Shown here piece after piece: positions 1 through 7,977 of a DNA stretch of 64,000 bases. This stretch comes from an uncultured Dermabacteraceae bacterium. Lineage in GTDB: Bacteria; Actinomycetota; Actinomycetes; Actinomycetales; Dermabacteraceae. Within the stretch, counting starts at the first letter, position 1. Each line of letters opens with the position of its first letter. The DNA lies in NCBI GenBank assembly GCA_946223075.1, contig CAMILZ010000014.1, positions 1 through 64,000 of the forward strand. Direction: 5' to 3'. Position numbers and translations under genes: made by a program. Below the pieces are notes generated by a model. That model was not told where the DNA came from, made no database searches, and saw only the letters and a program-made list of their open reading frames with translations.

Positions 1-44
1 ACCCTAGCCCACCCCCACCACCCTCACCACTCCCAGTACGTTCG

Positions 45-103
45 ATTGACGTAGCTCAATGGCGGTAATGGGGTGTGAGTTCCGTACGTTTTCCTACGTC
101 AAT
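45..103. repeat. 59-nt structured repeat, copy A (3' of glycan importer cassette 1)
   Basis: The element begins with ATTGACGTAG and ends with CTACGTCAAT, a perfect 10-bp inverted repeat enclosing 39 nt. The same 59 nt recur at 4351-4409 with one mismatch. Each copy lies just downstream of the last permease gene of an importer cassette, so it would form the 3' end of a minus-strand transcript; a terminator or mRNA-stabilising hairpin is the simplest reading. There is no clear U-tract. On the plus strand the left arm continues into TAGCTCAATGG, which resembles a tRNA D-arm, but no anticodon arm or T-arm follows. Positions 1-44 and 104-140 are low-complexity C- or G-rich spacers with nothing recognisable. 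Confidence 0.7.
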
Positions 104-140
104 CCGGTGGGGGGAAAGCCCAGGGGAGGGGGAGGCCGGC

Positions 141-1007
141 CTATGCCTTGACCGCGCCCTCCGCGATGCCGGCGATGAACTGCTTCGCGCCGATGATGAA
201 CACGAGGATGAGCGGCACCACCGCGATGAGCGCCGAGGCCATAAGCATGCCGTAATCGCTGCCGTGGGCAGTCTTGAGCTGGCTCAGCGCGACCTGCAGG
301 GTGAGCTTATCCGGGTTCGTGAGCACGATGAGGGGCCACATGAAGTCGTTCCACGCGCCGATGAAGGTGAACATTCCAAGGAACGCGAGCGCCGGTTTGA
401 TGATCGGCAGGCACACGTGAAGGTACTGGCGGAAGAACCCGCAGCCATCCATGCGAGCGGCCTCCAAGAGTTCCGTTGAAATCGAATTTGTGGCGTACTG
501 CCGCAGCCAAAACACGCCGAACGCACTCGCGAGCGACGGGAAAATGAGCGCCTTCAAGTCTCCAGTCCAACCGAGTTTGCTCACGAGGAGGAACTGCGGG
601 ATGCTCGCGAGCTGAGCCGGCAAAAGGAACGTGGCCATGATGATGAGGAACAGCCCGTGCTTACCGGGAAACTCGAATTTCGCGAATGTGAACGCCGCAA
701 TCGAAGAGATGAAAAGCCCGAGCACCGTGACCGAGAGGGCCACGACGAGAGTATTGCCCATCGCCGCCCAAATATTAATCTTCGAGGTGATGGTCTCGAT
801 GTTGGTGCCGAGGCGATCCCCGGGCAGCACCGCCGGCGGGAACTTGTAGATGGCCGATGACGGATGCGTCGCGAGAACAAACATCCAGTAGAACGGGAAG
901 AGCGAAAAGAGCGCGCCTATGGCGAGCGCCACGTGCTTGAGAACATCGAGTGGGCGAATGCGCTTGCGACGCTTGGGAATCGCCGCGTTTTGAGTGTGTG
1001 CAGTCAT
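141..1007 (-). CDS. Sugar/glycan ABC importer permease, MalG type (cassette 1)
   Basis: A 288-residue inner-membrane subunit of a carbohydrate ABC importer (CUT1-type). It starts with ATG after a short basic cytoplasmic tail (PKRRKRIRP) and has about six hydrophobic segments. The cytoplasmic EAA loop that contacts the ATPase reads ELLEAARMDGCGFFRQ at about residues 175-190. It is the last gene of the minus-strand order binding protein, permease, permease. No ATPase is encoded nearby, so a shared MsiK/MsmK-type ATPase elsewhere probably energises it (inference from known actinobacterial CUT1 systems). The last 315 bp (141-455) match the paralogue at 4481-4795 with a single mismatch, whereas the upstream part has diverged, suggesting gene conversion. 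Its likely substrate is an N-glycan or mannoside fragment, inferred from the neighbouring GH38/GH20 operon. Confidence 0.9.
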   Translation of the reverse strand: MTAHTQNAAIPKRRKRIRPLDVLKHVALAIGALFSLFPFYWMFVLATHPSSAIYKFPPAVLPGDRLGTNIETITSKINIWAAMGNTLVVALSVTVLGLFISSIAAFTFAKFEFPGKHGLFLIIMATFLLPAQLASIPQFLLVSKLGWTGDLKALIFPSLASAFGVFWLRQYATNSISTELLEAARMDGCGFFRQYLHVCLPIIKPALAFLGMFTFIGAWNDFMWPLIVLTNPDKLTLQVALSQLKTAHGSDYGMLMASALIAVVPLILVFIIGAKQFIAGIAEGAVKA

Positions 1008-1019
1008 GGCGATGATTCC

Positions 1020-1940
1020 TTAGTCCTTTTTCTCGCGCGTGACGAGCCAGTTGATGATCGAGAAGAACATGACCACGATGAAGACTCCCCACGCGATTGC
1101 GGCGCCGTAGCCGTAACGATTTTCCTGGAACGCCACCGAGTAGAAGTACATGACCATCGTGAGGCCCGAGTTATTGATGCCACCAGCGTTTGCGGCGCCT
1201 CCGCTATCCGATGACGTCAGAACTTGCGACTCGGTGAAGCTTTGAAGTGAGCCGATCGTGGACATGAGCGTCACGAACAGGATGATCGGGCGCAGCTGGG
1301 GGAGGGTGATGCGGAAGAAGATTTGCCACGAGTTCGCCCCGTCGAGTGCCGCGGCTTCATAGAGGGACTTGTCGATCGCTTGAAGCCCAGCCAAGATCAG
1401 CAGGGCGTTGTAGCCCACGAATGCCCAGGTGGTGAGGCACGAGATCGCGATCTTGATGCCCCATTCGGTTTTGAGCCACGGAATGTTTTCAAATCCCAAA
1501 ACATTCACGAACGCGTTGGCAATGCCGAACTGGCTCGCAAAGATCGAGCTGAAAAGCATACCCATCGCGACCATCGACGTGATGTTCGGAATGAGGTAGA
1601 TGACCTTGTAGGTCGTCGAGAACCTGAGGGTCGAGTTGAGCATGAGCGCGAGGATCGTCGCGAGCGTCAGAGTGGGGATGGTCCCCATGACCCACAGGAT
1701 CAGGGTATTGCGGAGAGATTTGTAGAAGAGCGGATCGGTGATGAGGTATTTGAAGTTTGTTCCACCGATCCATTGGATCTCGCCCAACCCCGACCAGTTC
1801 GTGAACGCGAGCGCCATCGTAAAGAGGACCGGCATCGCGCCGAACATGAGGAAGAAGAAAAAGTATGGCGAAATGGCCAGGTACTGTGGCAGCGCGTTTC
1901 GTATGCGCGTCCCGAGTGGCCGGGGTTGGGGAGTTGTCAT
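1020..1940 (-). CDS. Sugar/glycan ABC importer permease, MalF type (cassette 1)
   Basis: Membrane subunit of 306 residues, partner of the MalG-type permease that follows 12 bp downstream. I place the start at MTTPQPRPLG: the longer open frame overlaps the upstream gene, and the paralogue at 5372-6292 begins at the equivalent point (MIEPKARPLG). Six hydrophobic segments are visible. The EAA loop reads LYEAAALDGANSWQIFFRIT, typical of CUT1 sugar permeases. The start lies 5 nt after the binding-protein stop, implying translational coupling. Sequence similarity to the cassette 2 copy is very high at the C-terminal end and lower in the periplasmic loop. Confidence 0.9.
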   Translation of the reverse strand: MTTPQPRPLGTRIRNALPQYLAISPYFFFFLMFGAMPVLFTMALAFTNWSGLGEIQWIGGTNFKYLITDPLFYKSLRNTLILWVMGTIPTLTLATILALMLNSTLRFSTTYKVIYLIPNITSMVAMGMLFSSIFASQFGIANAFVNVLGFENIPWLKTEWGIKIAISCLTTWAFVGYNALLILAGLQAIDKSLYEAAALDGANSWQIFFRITLPQLRPIILFVTLMSTIGSLQSFTESQVLTSSDSGGAANAGGINNSGLTMVMYFYSVAFQENRYGYGAAIAWGVFIVVMFFSIINWLVTREKKD

Positions 1941-1945
1941 GATCG

Positions 1946-3244
1946 TTAGTTCACCTTGATGCCGGACTGTTCTGCGATGCGCTTGGCAGCCGTAACTGCG
2001 TCGTTCCACGCCTTTTCGGGATCCTTGCCGGAGGCTTCGACTTGCTCGAGCTCAGCGGTAAACGGTGCGATGACGGCTTCGGAGTTCGGATCTTCGTAGA
2101 GCGGGCGCACGGTTTCGGCAGCGGCGCTGAACACCTCAGCGGCCTTCTGACCACCGAGGAATTCGACCTCACCGTCAACCTCCGGCATCGAGTGAGCCTC
2201 GGTTGCCGCGGGGAAGTTGCCGCTGAAGGTGTATTCGACGGCCTGGTTCTTCGCGTTGAGGATGAAGGACAGGATTTCGAAGGACTTCTTCGGATCCTTG
2301 GCGCCCTTCGGGATCGTGAGGAATGAGCCGCCCTGGTTAACTGCTTCACCCGGGTGCTTGCACACGCGCCACTTGCCGGCCGTCTCGGGAGCGTCGACCT
2401 TCATGTCGGCGAGGTGCCAGGACGCGCCGAAGTCGGCAGGCAGGCGGCCTTCGTTGACGGCTGCGGCGGCGTCAGTCGTGTTCGAGTCGAGTGCGGCGTT
2501 GATACCGGCTCGGTGCGCCTTGACCGATAGATCCCACGCTTCGCGCACGTGGTCCTGATCGCCGATGAACAGGCCTTCTTCGTCGATGAAGCCCTTGCCG
2601 CTTTGCCGGTACGAGGTGCTGAAGACGCCCGAGATGTTACGGATGAGGTACGTGCCCGGTTTGTTCGCGATGAGTTCCTTGCCCACCTCGAAGAATTCGT
2701 CCCACGTGCGGATTGCGGCTTCGAGCTCGGCAGGTTCAAAGGGGAGGCCCGCCTCTTCGAAAACGTCGATGCGGTAGAAGAGCGCGGTTGGGCCAATGTC
2801 GATGGGGACACCGAGCTGCATGCCATTCTGGGCGGTAGCCTGCTCCCACTTCCAATCGAGATAGTCGCCCTTGATGTCTTTAGCTCCGAGCTCGTTGAGA
2901 TCCTCGAAGTAGTCGGTCTTCGAGCGGAAGAAGGCAATGTCTTCGCCCTTGACGCCCGTGATGTCGGGGAGACCGGAGCCAGAACTGAAGGTCGTGGTGA
3001 GTTTCTGCTTGAAGTCGCCGCCAATGATGTTTTGGCGGAAGTTGATGTCAGGGAACTTCTCCTTGACGGCCTTGAGAGTGTCCTCGCTGAACCCTTCGGG
3101 CCAGGTCCAGAGAGTGAAGTCGTTCGACCCTCCGCTGCCGGAGTAGGAGCTCGAGCTTCCGGTCGAGCAGCCAGTGAGGGTGAGGGCAAGGGGGCCGAAG
3201 GCGAGTGCGCTCGCGCCCAGAAGTGAACGGCGTGAGATGTCCAT
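1946..3244 (-). CDS. Sugar/glycan ABC importer substrate-binding lipoprotein (cassette 1)
   Basis: Family 1 extracellular solute-binding protein of 432 residues. The N-terminus MDISRRSLLGASALA carries a twin-arginine motif (SRRSLLG) followed by a hydrophobic stretch and a lipobox ending LTGC, so it is probably a Tat-exported lipoprotein held on the outer face of the membrane. I chose the ATG at 3244 because GGAG stands nine bases upstream; a longer frame to 3277 has no such site. The paralogue at 6298-7584 shares long blocks, including the stretch around EVEFLGGQKAAEVFSAAAET. It delivers ligand to the two permeases downstream. The ligand is not determinable from sequence; oligomannoside or other glycan fragments are suggested by the adjacent mannosidase operon. 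Confidence 0.9.
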   Translation of the reverse strand: MDISRRSLLGASALAFGPLALTLTGCSTGSSSSYSGSGGSNDFTLWTWPEGFSEDTLKAVKEKFPDINFRQNIIGGDFKQKLTTTFSSGSGLPDITGVKGEDIAFFRSKTDYFEDLNELGAKDIKGDYLDWKWEQATAQNGMQLGVPIDIGPTALFYRIDVFEEAGLPFEPAELEAAIRTWDEFFEVGKELIANKPGTYLIRNISGVFSTSYRQSGKGFIDEEGLFIGDQDHVREAWDLSVKAHRAGINAALDSNTTDAAAAVNEGRLPADFGASWHLADMKVDAPETAGKWRVCKHPGEAVNQGGSFLTIPKGAKDPKKSFEILSFILNAKNQAVEYTFSGNFPAATEAHSMPEVDGEVEFLGGQKAAEVFSAAAETVRPLYEDPNSEAVIAPFTAELEQVEASGKDPEKAWNDAVTAAKRIAEQSGIKVN

Positions 3245-3723
3245 GAAAACTCCGTTAATCGGACAGGAAGCGGGCAAGAGCGAGTACGGATGTGCCGCAA
3301 AAACGGTCCGTGAACGCCAAACCTACTTCCGGGTATTGGTGTTGTGTGAATGTTGGGGTTGCGTTCGCAATCTCCCATATGCGTTTTTTAGTGGTACCCC
3401 GCCGACGGTGGTGGGGTGGGGCGGCAGTGCCCCCACTAAAACAGTGGCTTCGCTGCCGTTTTGAGTATAGCTCGAACGCGGGGGACTGCCGCACGCAGGG
3501 TCCTGCCTACGGCGCGTCTTGCCAGGAAGAAGGAAAGTTCCCTGGGGTAACGGCGTGCGCGACCGGGCGCTATTGCGCTTTCCCTGTGGCCATAGGAGAA
3601 ACCCCGGCTCTTTTTGCCGGTATACAAAATGTTGCACTTCGCGAGTGTCGCCGTGCTTTGGACGGCTCCGGCATGTACCCGCCGGTCCTTCACTGATCAA
3701 GAAGCGATCGCTACCGTGGAGGT
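3245..3723. other. Intergenic region between importer cassette 1 and NUDIX gene
   Basis: These 479 bp contain no credible gene. They must hold the divergent promoters for cassette 1 (minus) and the NUDIX gene (plus). A short dyad, CCGGC-tcttttt-GCCGG, lies at 3604-3620 and is followed by TATACAAAAT, but I could not pair it with a convincing -35 element. No sequence clearly shared with the upstream region of cassette 2 (7585-7977) was found, so a common operator cannot be named. The stretch at 3396-3445 is rich in GGTGGGG and CCCCAC runs. Confidence 0.4.
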
Positions 3724-4233
3724 ATGAGCGACCTCCTCCCGAACCCGTACTTCTACCAGCAGCTGCCCAAGGTTTTCAGCTCCGGCGCCGCGATCATTCG
3801 TGACGACAAGGGTCGCATCCTCGTAGAGAAGCCCAACTACCGTGATCACTGGCTTCTGCCCGGCGGTGGGGTAGACGCGGGGGAGGATCCGCGAGAAGCC
3901 ACGAAACGCGAGCTCATGGAGGAGCTTGCTCTCGACCTTCCCGTAGGTCGGCTTCTCTCGGTGAGCTGGGTGCCTTCGAGCGCGGCGTATGGCGCGCCCA
4001 TGGGCGTTCACTTTGTGTTCGATGCCGGAGTAGTTCCCGAGGCGGAACTTCGCAAAAGTGTGCGCATTCAGGAGGCGGAACTTGAGGATTGGGCGCTCAT
4101 CGACCCGAGCGAGGCGGCTATCCTCTCACCGTGGGGCGCTGAGCGTGTGCGTCACGCACTCGACGTGCTCGAGGGGCGCGCGGGCGTGGACCTCTTCTCA
4201 GTCAAAAGGGGCGGGAGCGCGGAAGCGCCGTAA
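3724..4233 (+). CDS. NUDIX hydrolase
   Basis: A 169-residue NUDIX-fold pyrophosphohydrolase, cleaving nucleoside diphosphates linked to another moiety. The NUDIX box runs from about residue 46 as GGVDAGEDPREATKRELMEE, giving the G-x5-E-x7-R-E-x-x-E-E core that binds Mg2+; the final Gly of the consensus is Ala here (EELAL). The specific substrate cannot be predicted. GGAGG stands only two bases before the ATG, so either spacing is unusually tight or the mRNA is leaderless. The gene sits alone on the plus strand between two minus-strand importer cassettes. A decayed copy of its central and C-terminal part lies at 18845-19075, so this gene or its ancestor has been duplicated within the region. 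Confidence 0.9.
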   Translation: MSDLLPNPYFYQQLPKVFSSGAAIIRDDKGRILVEKPNYRDHWLLPGGGVDAGEDPREATKRELMEELALDLPVGRLLSVSWVPSSAAYGAPMGVHFVFDAGVVPEAELRKSVRIQEAELEDWALIDPSEAAILSPWGAERVRHALDVLEGRAGVDLFSVKRGGSAEAP

Positions 4234-4256
4234 AGACCGCGGGAGCGTCGCGAGGT

Positions 4257-4288
4257 GGGCAGGCGTCGGAAATTCCGACGGTTGCTGC
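4257..4288. repeat. Head-to-head variant of the TCCGACG palindromic repeat; possible NUDIX terminator
   Basis: The core CGTCGGAAATTCCGACG (4264-4280) is a perfect palindrome with 8-bp arms around a central A. With flanks it pairs over about 13 bp with two mismatches. The arms are the same half-sites as in the dispersed repeat (TCCGACGGTTGC to the right, GGCAGGCGTCGGA to the left) but in the opposite relative orientation. It lies 24 bp after the NUDIX stop codon and could terminate that transcript. Confidence 0.55.
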
Positions 4289-4350
4289 GCACCCGCTGAA
4301 CCCTCATGAATAGGGCGATCCTCGGCCGCAGGCGATCACCCCCAATGTGG

Positions 4351-4409
4351 ATTGACGTAGCTCAATGGCGGTAATGGGGTGTGAATTCCGTACGTTTTCC
4401 TACGTCAAT
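4351..4409. repeat. 59-nt structured repeat, copy B (3' of glycan importer cassette 2)
   Basis: Second copy of the element at 45-103, differing by one base (GTGAATTCC instead of GTGAGTTCC). The 10-bp terminal inverted repeat ATTGACGTAG/CTACGTCAAT is intact. It lies about 70 bp beyond the stop codon of the cassette 2 permease; the spacer is a purine-rich run of different length from that of copy A. Conservation of the hairpin despite a changed spacer suggests either function as a 3' transcript end or a shared recent conversion event. Confidence 0.7.
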
Positions 4410-4480
4410 CCGGGGGGCGAAGGGGAGAGAGGAGGGAGGGGAGAGGAGTGGGGGGAAGCCCCGGGGAGGGTGAGGCCGAT

Positions 4481-5359
4481 CTATGCCTTGACCGCGCCCT
4501 CCGCGATGCCGGCGATGAATTGCTTCGCGCCGATGATGAACACGAGGATGAGCGGCACCACCGCGATGAGCGCCGAGGCCATAAGCATGCCGTAATCGCT
4601 GCCGTGGGCAGTCTTGAGCTGGCTCAGCGCGACCTGCAGGGTGAGCTTATCCGGGTTCGTGAGCACGATGAGGGGCCACATGAAGTCGTTCCACGCGCCG
4701 ATGAAGGTGAACATTCCAAGGAACGCGAGCGCCGGTTTGATGATCGGCAGGCACACGTGAAGGTACTGGCGGAAGAACCCGCAGCCATCCATGCGGGCCG
4801 CTTCGAGGAGCTCGGTGGGGATGGAATTAGTGGCGTATTGCCGAAGCCAGAACACGCCGAAAGCACTCGCGAGTGAGGGGAACACGAGGGCTTTGAGATC
4901 GCCGGTCCAGCCGAGTTTGCTCATAAAGAGGAACTGCGGGATGCTCGCGAGCTGGCTCGGCAATAGGAACGTCGCCATGACGATGAGGAACAGACCGCGC
5001 TTACCCGGAAAATCAAACTTTGCAAACGTAAACGCGGTGAGGGACGCGATGATGAGGGCGAGGACCGTCACGGACACTGCTACCACAAGCGTGTTGCCCA
5101 TCGCTGCCCAGATGTTGATCTTCGAGGTAATCGTTCCGATGTTTTCGCCGAGGCGATCGCCGGGGAGAACATCTGGCGGAAACTTGAAGATCGCCGATGA
5201 AGGCTGTGTCGCGAGGATGAACATCCAGTAGAACGGGAACAGCGAAATGAGTGCGCCGAGCGTGAGGGCAACGTATTTCAGCACGGTCGAGAGGCGAATG
5301 GGCTTTCGCCTGCGTGGAACCGCATTCGCGAGGGGCTTTGTTTGCGTAGTCGAACTCAT
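4481..5359 (-). CDS. Sugar/glycan ABC importer permease, MalG type (cassette 2)
   Basis: A 292-residue permease, paralogue of the gene at 141-1007. It begins with ATG preceded by GGGGAG at nine bases. The N-terminal third differs from its paralogue in many positions, while the C-terminal 315 bp are identical except one base, so the EAA loop (LLEAARMDGCGFFRQ) and last three membrane segments are the same protein sequence in both. It pairs with the MalF-type permease upstream (12 bp gap). Having identical ATPase-contact and C-terminal regions suggests both importers use the same external ATPase. Confidence 0.9.
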   Translation of the reverse strand: MSSTTQTKPLANAVPRRRKPIRLSTVLKYVALTLGALISLFPFYWMFILATQPSSAIFKFPPDVLPGDRLGENIGTITSKINIWAAMGNTLVVAVSVTVLALIIASLTAFTFAKFDFPGKRGLFLIVMATFLLPSQLASIPQFLFMSKLGWTGDLKALVFPSLASAFGVFWLRQYATNSIPTELLEAARMDGCGFFRQYLHVCLPIIKPALAFLGMFTFIGAWNDFMWPLIVLTNPDKLTLQVALSQLKTAHGSDYGMLMASALIAVVPLILVFIIGAKQFIAGIAEGAVKA

Positions 5360-5371
5360 GACGTTGCTCCC

Positions 5372-6292
5372 CTAGTCCTTTTTCTCGCGCGTGACGAGCC
5401 AGTTAATGATCGAGAAGAACATGACCACGATGAACACGCCCCACGCGATTGCGGCGCCGTAGCCGTAGCGGTTTTCCTGGAACGCCACCGAATAGAAGTA
5501 CATGACCATCGTGAGGCCCGAGTTATTGACGCCGCCGGAGTTTGCTGCCCCTGAATTATTGGAGGACGTAAGAACTTGCGACTCGGTGAAGCTTTGAAGG
5601 GAGCCGATCGTGGACATGAGCGTCACGAACAGCACGATGGGCCGCAACTGCGGGAGCGTGATGCGGAAGAAGATTTGCCACGAGTTCGCCCCGTCGAGCG
5701 CCGCGGCTTCATAGAGGGACTTATCGATCGCTTGAAGCCCAGCCAAGATCAGCAGAGCGTTGTAGCCCACGAACGCCCAGGTAGTGAGGCACGAGATCGC
5801 GACTTTGATGCCCCACTCGTTTTGCAGCCAGGCGATGTTGTCGAACCCCACCAGGTTGATGAGAACGTTGGCGACGCCAAACTGACTGGAGAAGATTGAG
5901 CTGAAGAGCATGCCCATCGCGACCATCGAGGTGATGTTCGGGATGAGGTAGATGACCTTGTAGGTGGTCGAGAACCTGAGCGTTGAGTTGAGCATAAGCG
6001 CCAGGATCGTTGCCAACACGAGGGTAGGAACCGTGCCCATTACCCACAAGATCAAGGTGTTGATGAGGGATTTGTAGAAGAGCGGATCCGTGACGAGGTA
6101 TTTGAAGTTCGTCAGGCCGATCAGGTCGAAATCGCCGAGGCCCGACCAGTTCGTGAACGCGAGCCCCATCGTAAACACCACGGGCATCGCGCCGAACACG
6201 AAGAAGAAGAAAAAGTACGGCGAGATGGCGAGGTATTGCGGCAGTGCCTGTTTGATGCGCGTCCCGAGTGGCCGGGCCTTCGGTTCGATCAT
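5372..6292 (-). CDS. Sugar/glycan ABC importer permease, MalF type (cassette 2)
   Basis: A 306-residue permease, the same length as its cassette 1 counterpart once that start is corrected. It opens MIEPKARPLGTRIKQALPQY and contains about six membrane segments. The EAA loop LYEAAALDGANSWQIFFRIT matches the paralogue exactly. Substitutions cluster in the extracytoplasmic loop around residues 105-135 (for example INLVGFDNIAW), which may tune the interface with the cognate binding protein. Its start lies 5 nt after the binding-protein stop. Confidence 0.9.
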   Translation of the reverse strand: MIEPKARPLGTRIKQALPQYLAISPYFFFFFVFGAMPVVFTMGLAFTNWSGLGDFDLIGLTNFKYLVTDPLFYKSLINTLILWVMGTVPTLVLATILALMLNSTLRFSTTYKVIYLIPNITSMVAMGMLFSSIFSSQFGVANVLINLVGFDNIAWLQNEWGIKVAISCLTTWAFVGYNALLILAGLQAIDKSLYEAAALDGANSWQIFFRITLPQLRPIVLFVTLMSTIGSLQSFTESQVLTSSNNSGAANSGGVNNSGLTMVMYFYSVAFQENRYGYGAAIAWGVFIVVMFFSIINWLVTREKKD

Positions 6293-6297
6293 TGTGG

Positions 6298-7584
6298 TCA
6301 GTTCACCTTGACGCCGGATTGTTCAGCGATGCGCTTTGCGGCCGTGACCGCATCGTTCCACGCCTTTTCGGGATCCTTCTTCGTCGATTCCACCTGCTCG
6401 AGTTCCGCGTAGAAGGGGGCGTTCACCGCTTCCGAGTTCGGATCCTCGTAGAGCGGGCGCACGGTTTCGGCGGCAGCGCTAAATACCTCAGCGGCCTTCT
6501 GACCACCGAGGAATTCGACCTCACCGTCAACTTCAGGCATGGCGTGAGCCTCGGGGGCTGCGGGGAAGTTTCCGCTGTGCTTGTACTCGAGCGCCTGGTT
6601 CTTGGCGTTGAGCATGAAGGAGAGGATCTCGAACGATTTCTTCGGATCCTTGGCGCCCTTCGGGATGGTGAGGAACGAGCCGCCCTTGTTCACGGCCTCA
6701 CCCGGGTGCTTGCACACGTGCCACTTGCCGGAGGTCTCGGGAGCGTCGGACATGAGATCGGCGAGATGCCATGAAGCTCCGAAGTCGGCCGGGAGGCGTC
6801 CCTCGCTCACTGCTGCCGCCGAGTCGGTGGTCTGTGCGGCGAGCGCGCCGTTGATGCCGGCGGCGTTTGCCTTGACCGCGAGATCCCACGCGGCACGGAT
6901 GTGCTCCTGGTCGCCGATGAACGTGCCGTTTTCGTCGATGAAGCCCTTGCCGGCCTGACGCCAAACCGTGCCGAACACGCTGGCCGTATTGCGTACGAGG
7001 AAGGTGCCGGGCTTCTTCGCAATGAGTTCCTTGCCGAGTTCGAAGTACTCATCCCATGAGCGGATCGCGTTCTCGAGCTCCGTGGGATCGGAGGGAAGGC
7101 CCGCCTCTTCAAACACATCGAAGCGGTAGAAGAGCGCGGTCGGGCCGATATCCGTGGGGATTCCGATCTGCTTGCCGTCCTTCGTGGTGGCCTGTTCCCA
7201 CTTCCAGTCGAGGTAGTCGCCCTTGATGTCCTTCGCGCCGAGTTCGTTGAGGTCCTCGAAGTAGTCGGCCTTCGAGAGGAAGAAGGAGATGTCTTCGCCT
7301 TTGACGCCGGTGAGGTCGGGAAGCCCGGAGCCTGCGCTGAAGGTGGTCGTGAGCTTCTGTTTGAAGTCGCCGCCGATGACGTCCTGGCGGAGAGAAATGT
7401 CAGAAAACTTTTCTTTGACGGCGTTGAGGACGTCGTCGCCGTAGCCCTCGGGCCACATCCACAGGATGAACTCGTCGCCGTTGCCGGCGCTTGACCCGGA
7501 GTTGCTCGTCGAGCAACCGACGAGAGTCAGTGGGCCAAGCGTGAGCGCGCTGGCTCCGAGGAATGAACGACGGGAAATATTCAT
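6298..7584 (-). CDS. Sugar/glycan ABC importer substrate-binding lipoprotein (cassette 2)
   Basis: Family 1 solute-binding protein of 428 residues. The start is ATG at 7584 (MNISRRSFLGASAL), with GGAG nine bases upstream; the in-frame TTG four codons earlier contains that GGAG and is unlikely to be the start. A Tat-type signal (SRRSFLG) leads to the lipobox LVGC. It is the first gene of cassette 2 and lies divergent from the alpha-mannosidase operon, 393 bp away. Residues in the ligand-domain half differ from cassette 1 more than the C-terminal half, so the two cassettes may take different oligosaccharides (inference). Confidence 0.9.
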   Translation of the reverse strand: MNISRRSFLGASALTLGPLTLVGCSTSNSGSSAGNGDEFILWMWPEGYGDDVLNAVKEKFSDISLRQDVIGGDFKQKLTTTFSAGSGLPDLTGVKGEDISFFLSKADYFEDLNELGAKDIKGDYLDWKWEQATTKDGKQIGIPTDIGPTALFYRFDVFEEAGLPSDPTELENAIRSWDEYFELGKELIAKKPGTFLVRNTASVFGTVWRQAGKGFIDENGTFIGDQEHIRAAWDLAVKANAAGINGALAAQTTDSAAAVSEGRLPADFGASWHLADLMSDAPETSGKWHVCKHPGEAVNKGGSFLTIPKGAKDPKKSFEILSFMLNAKNQALEYKHSGNFPAAPEAHAMPEVDGEVEFLGGQKAAEVFSAAAETVRPLYEDPNSEAVNAPFYAELEQVESTKKDPEKAWNDAVTAAKRIAEQSGVKVN

Positions 7585-7977
7585 TGAAAACTCCAAGTAA
7601 ACCTCGGTGGGATGCGCCGTGGGTGATTCCTGTACGGCCGCGTTGCCGTGTCAGTCAATACCCGCGCGGTTAACGCCGAGTAAATGGAAAATGATGACGT
7701 AAGTAAACATTTATCGATGCGGTTTGCACCGACCGAAGCGTGCACGTTCTTCGAGCTGAGCGGACGGTGTATTTGCCCCTGTCACGGGGGATTTTCTGAG
7801 TTGGGGAGTGTGGTTCCTGGTCATGCCCCGTCGAAAGCGTGGTTTCTTCCCAGGGGTAAAAGGTCATTATGTGTGCGTTTAGTTACACGGGGTGTTTTTG
7901 TGGCTGATAAGCTCGCTGCGTGCGCGGTTTAGCGAGGTTGCTGGCCGTGAAACTAGGGCGATGTTCTGGAGGGTGGA
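7585..7977. other. Divergent promoter region between importer cassette 2 and the mannosidase operon
   Basis: No gene is visible in these 393 bp. The region is lower in G+C than its surroundings around 7680-7720 (ATGGAAAATGATGACGTAAG), as expected for a regulatory segment. A GTTAAC-centred short palindrome (GCGGTTAACGCC, 7667-7678) could be an operator half, but no regulator gene is present nearby to support it. GGAGGGTGGA directly precedes the mannosidase ATG. I could not fix -10 and -35 boxes with confidence for either direction. Confidence 0.4.

Noticed and set aside
45..103. A functional tRNA gene
   Set aside because: The TAGCTCAATGG stretch and a 7-10-bp acceptor-like stem are present, but no anticodon arm, T-arm (GGTTCGA) or adequate length is found.
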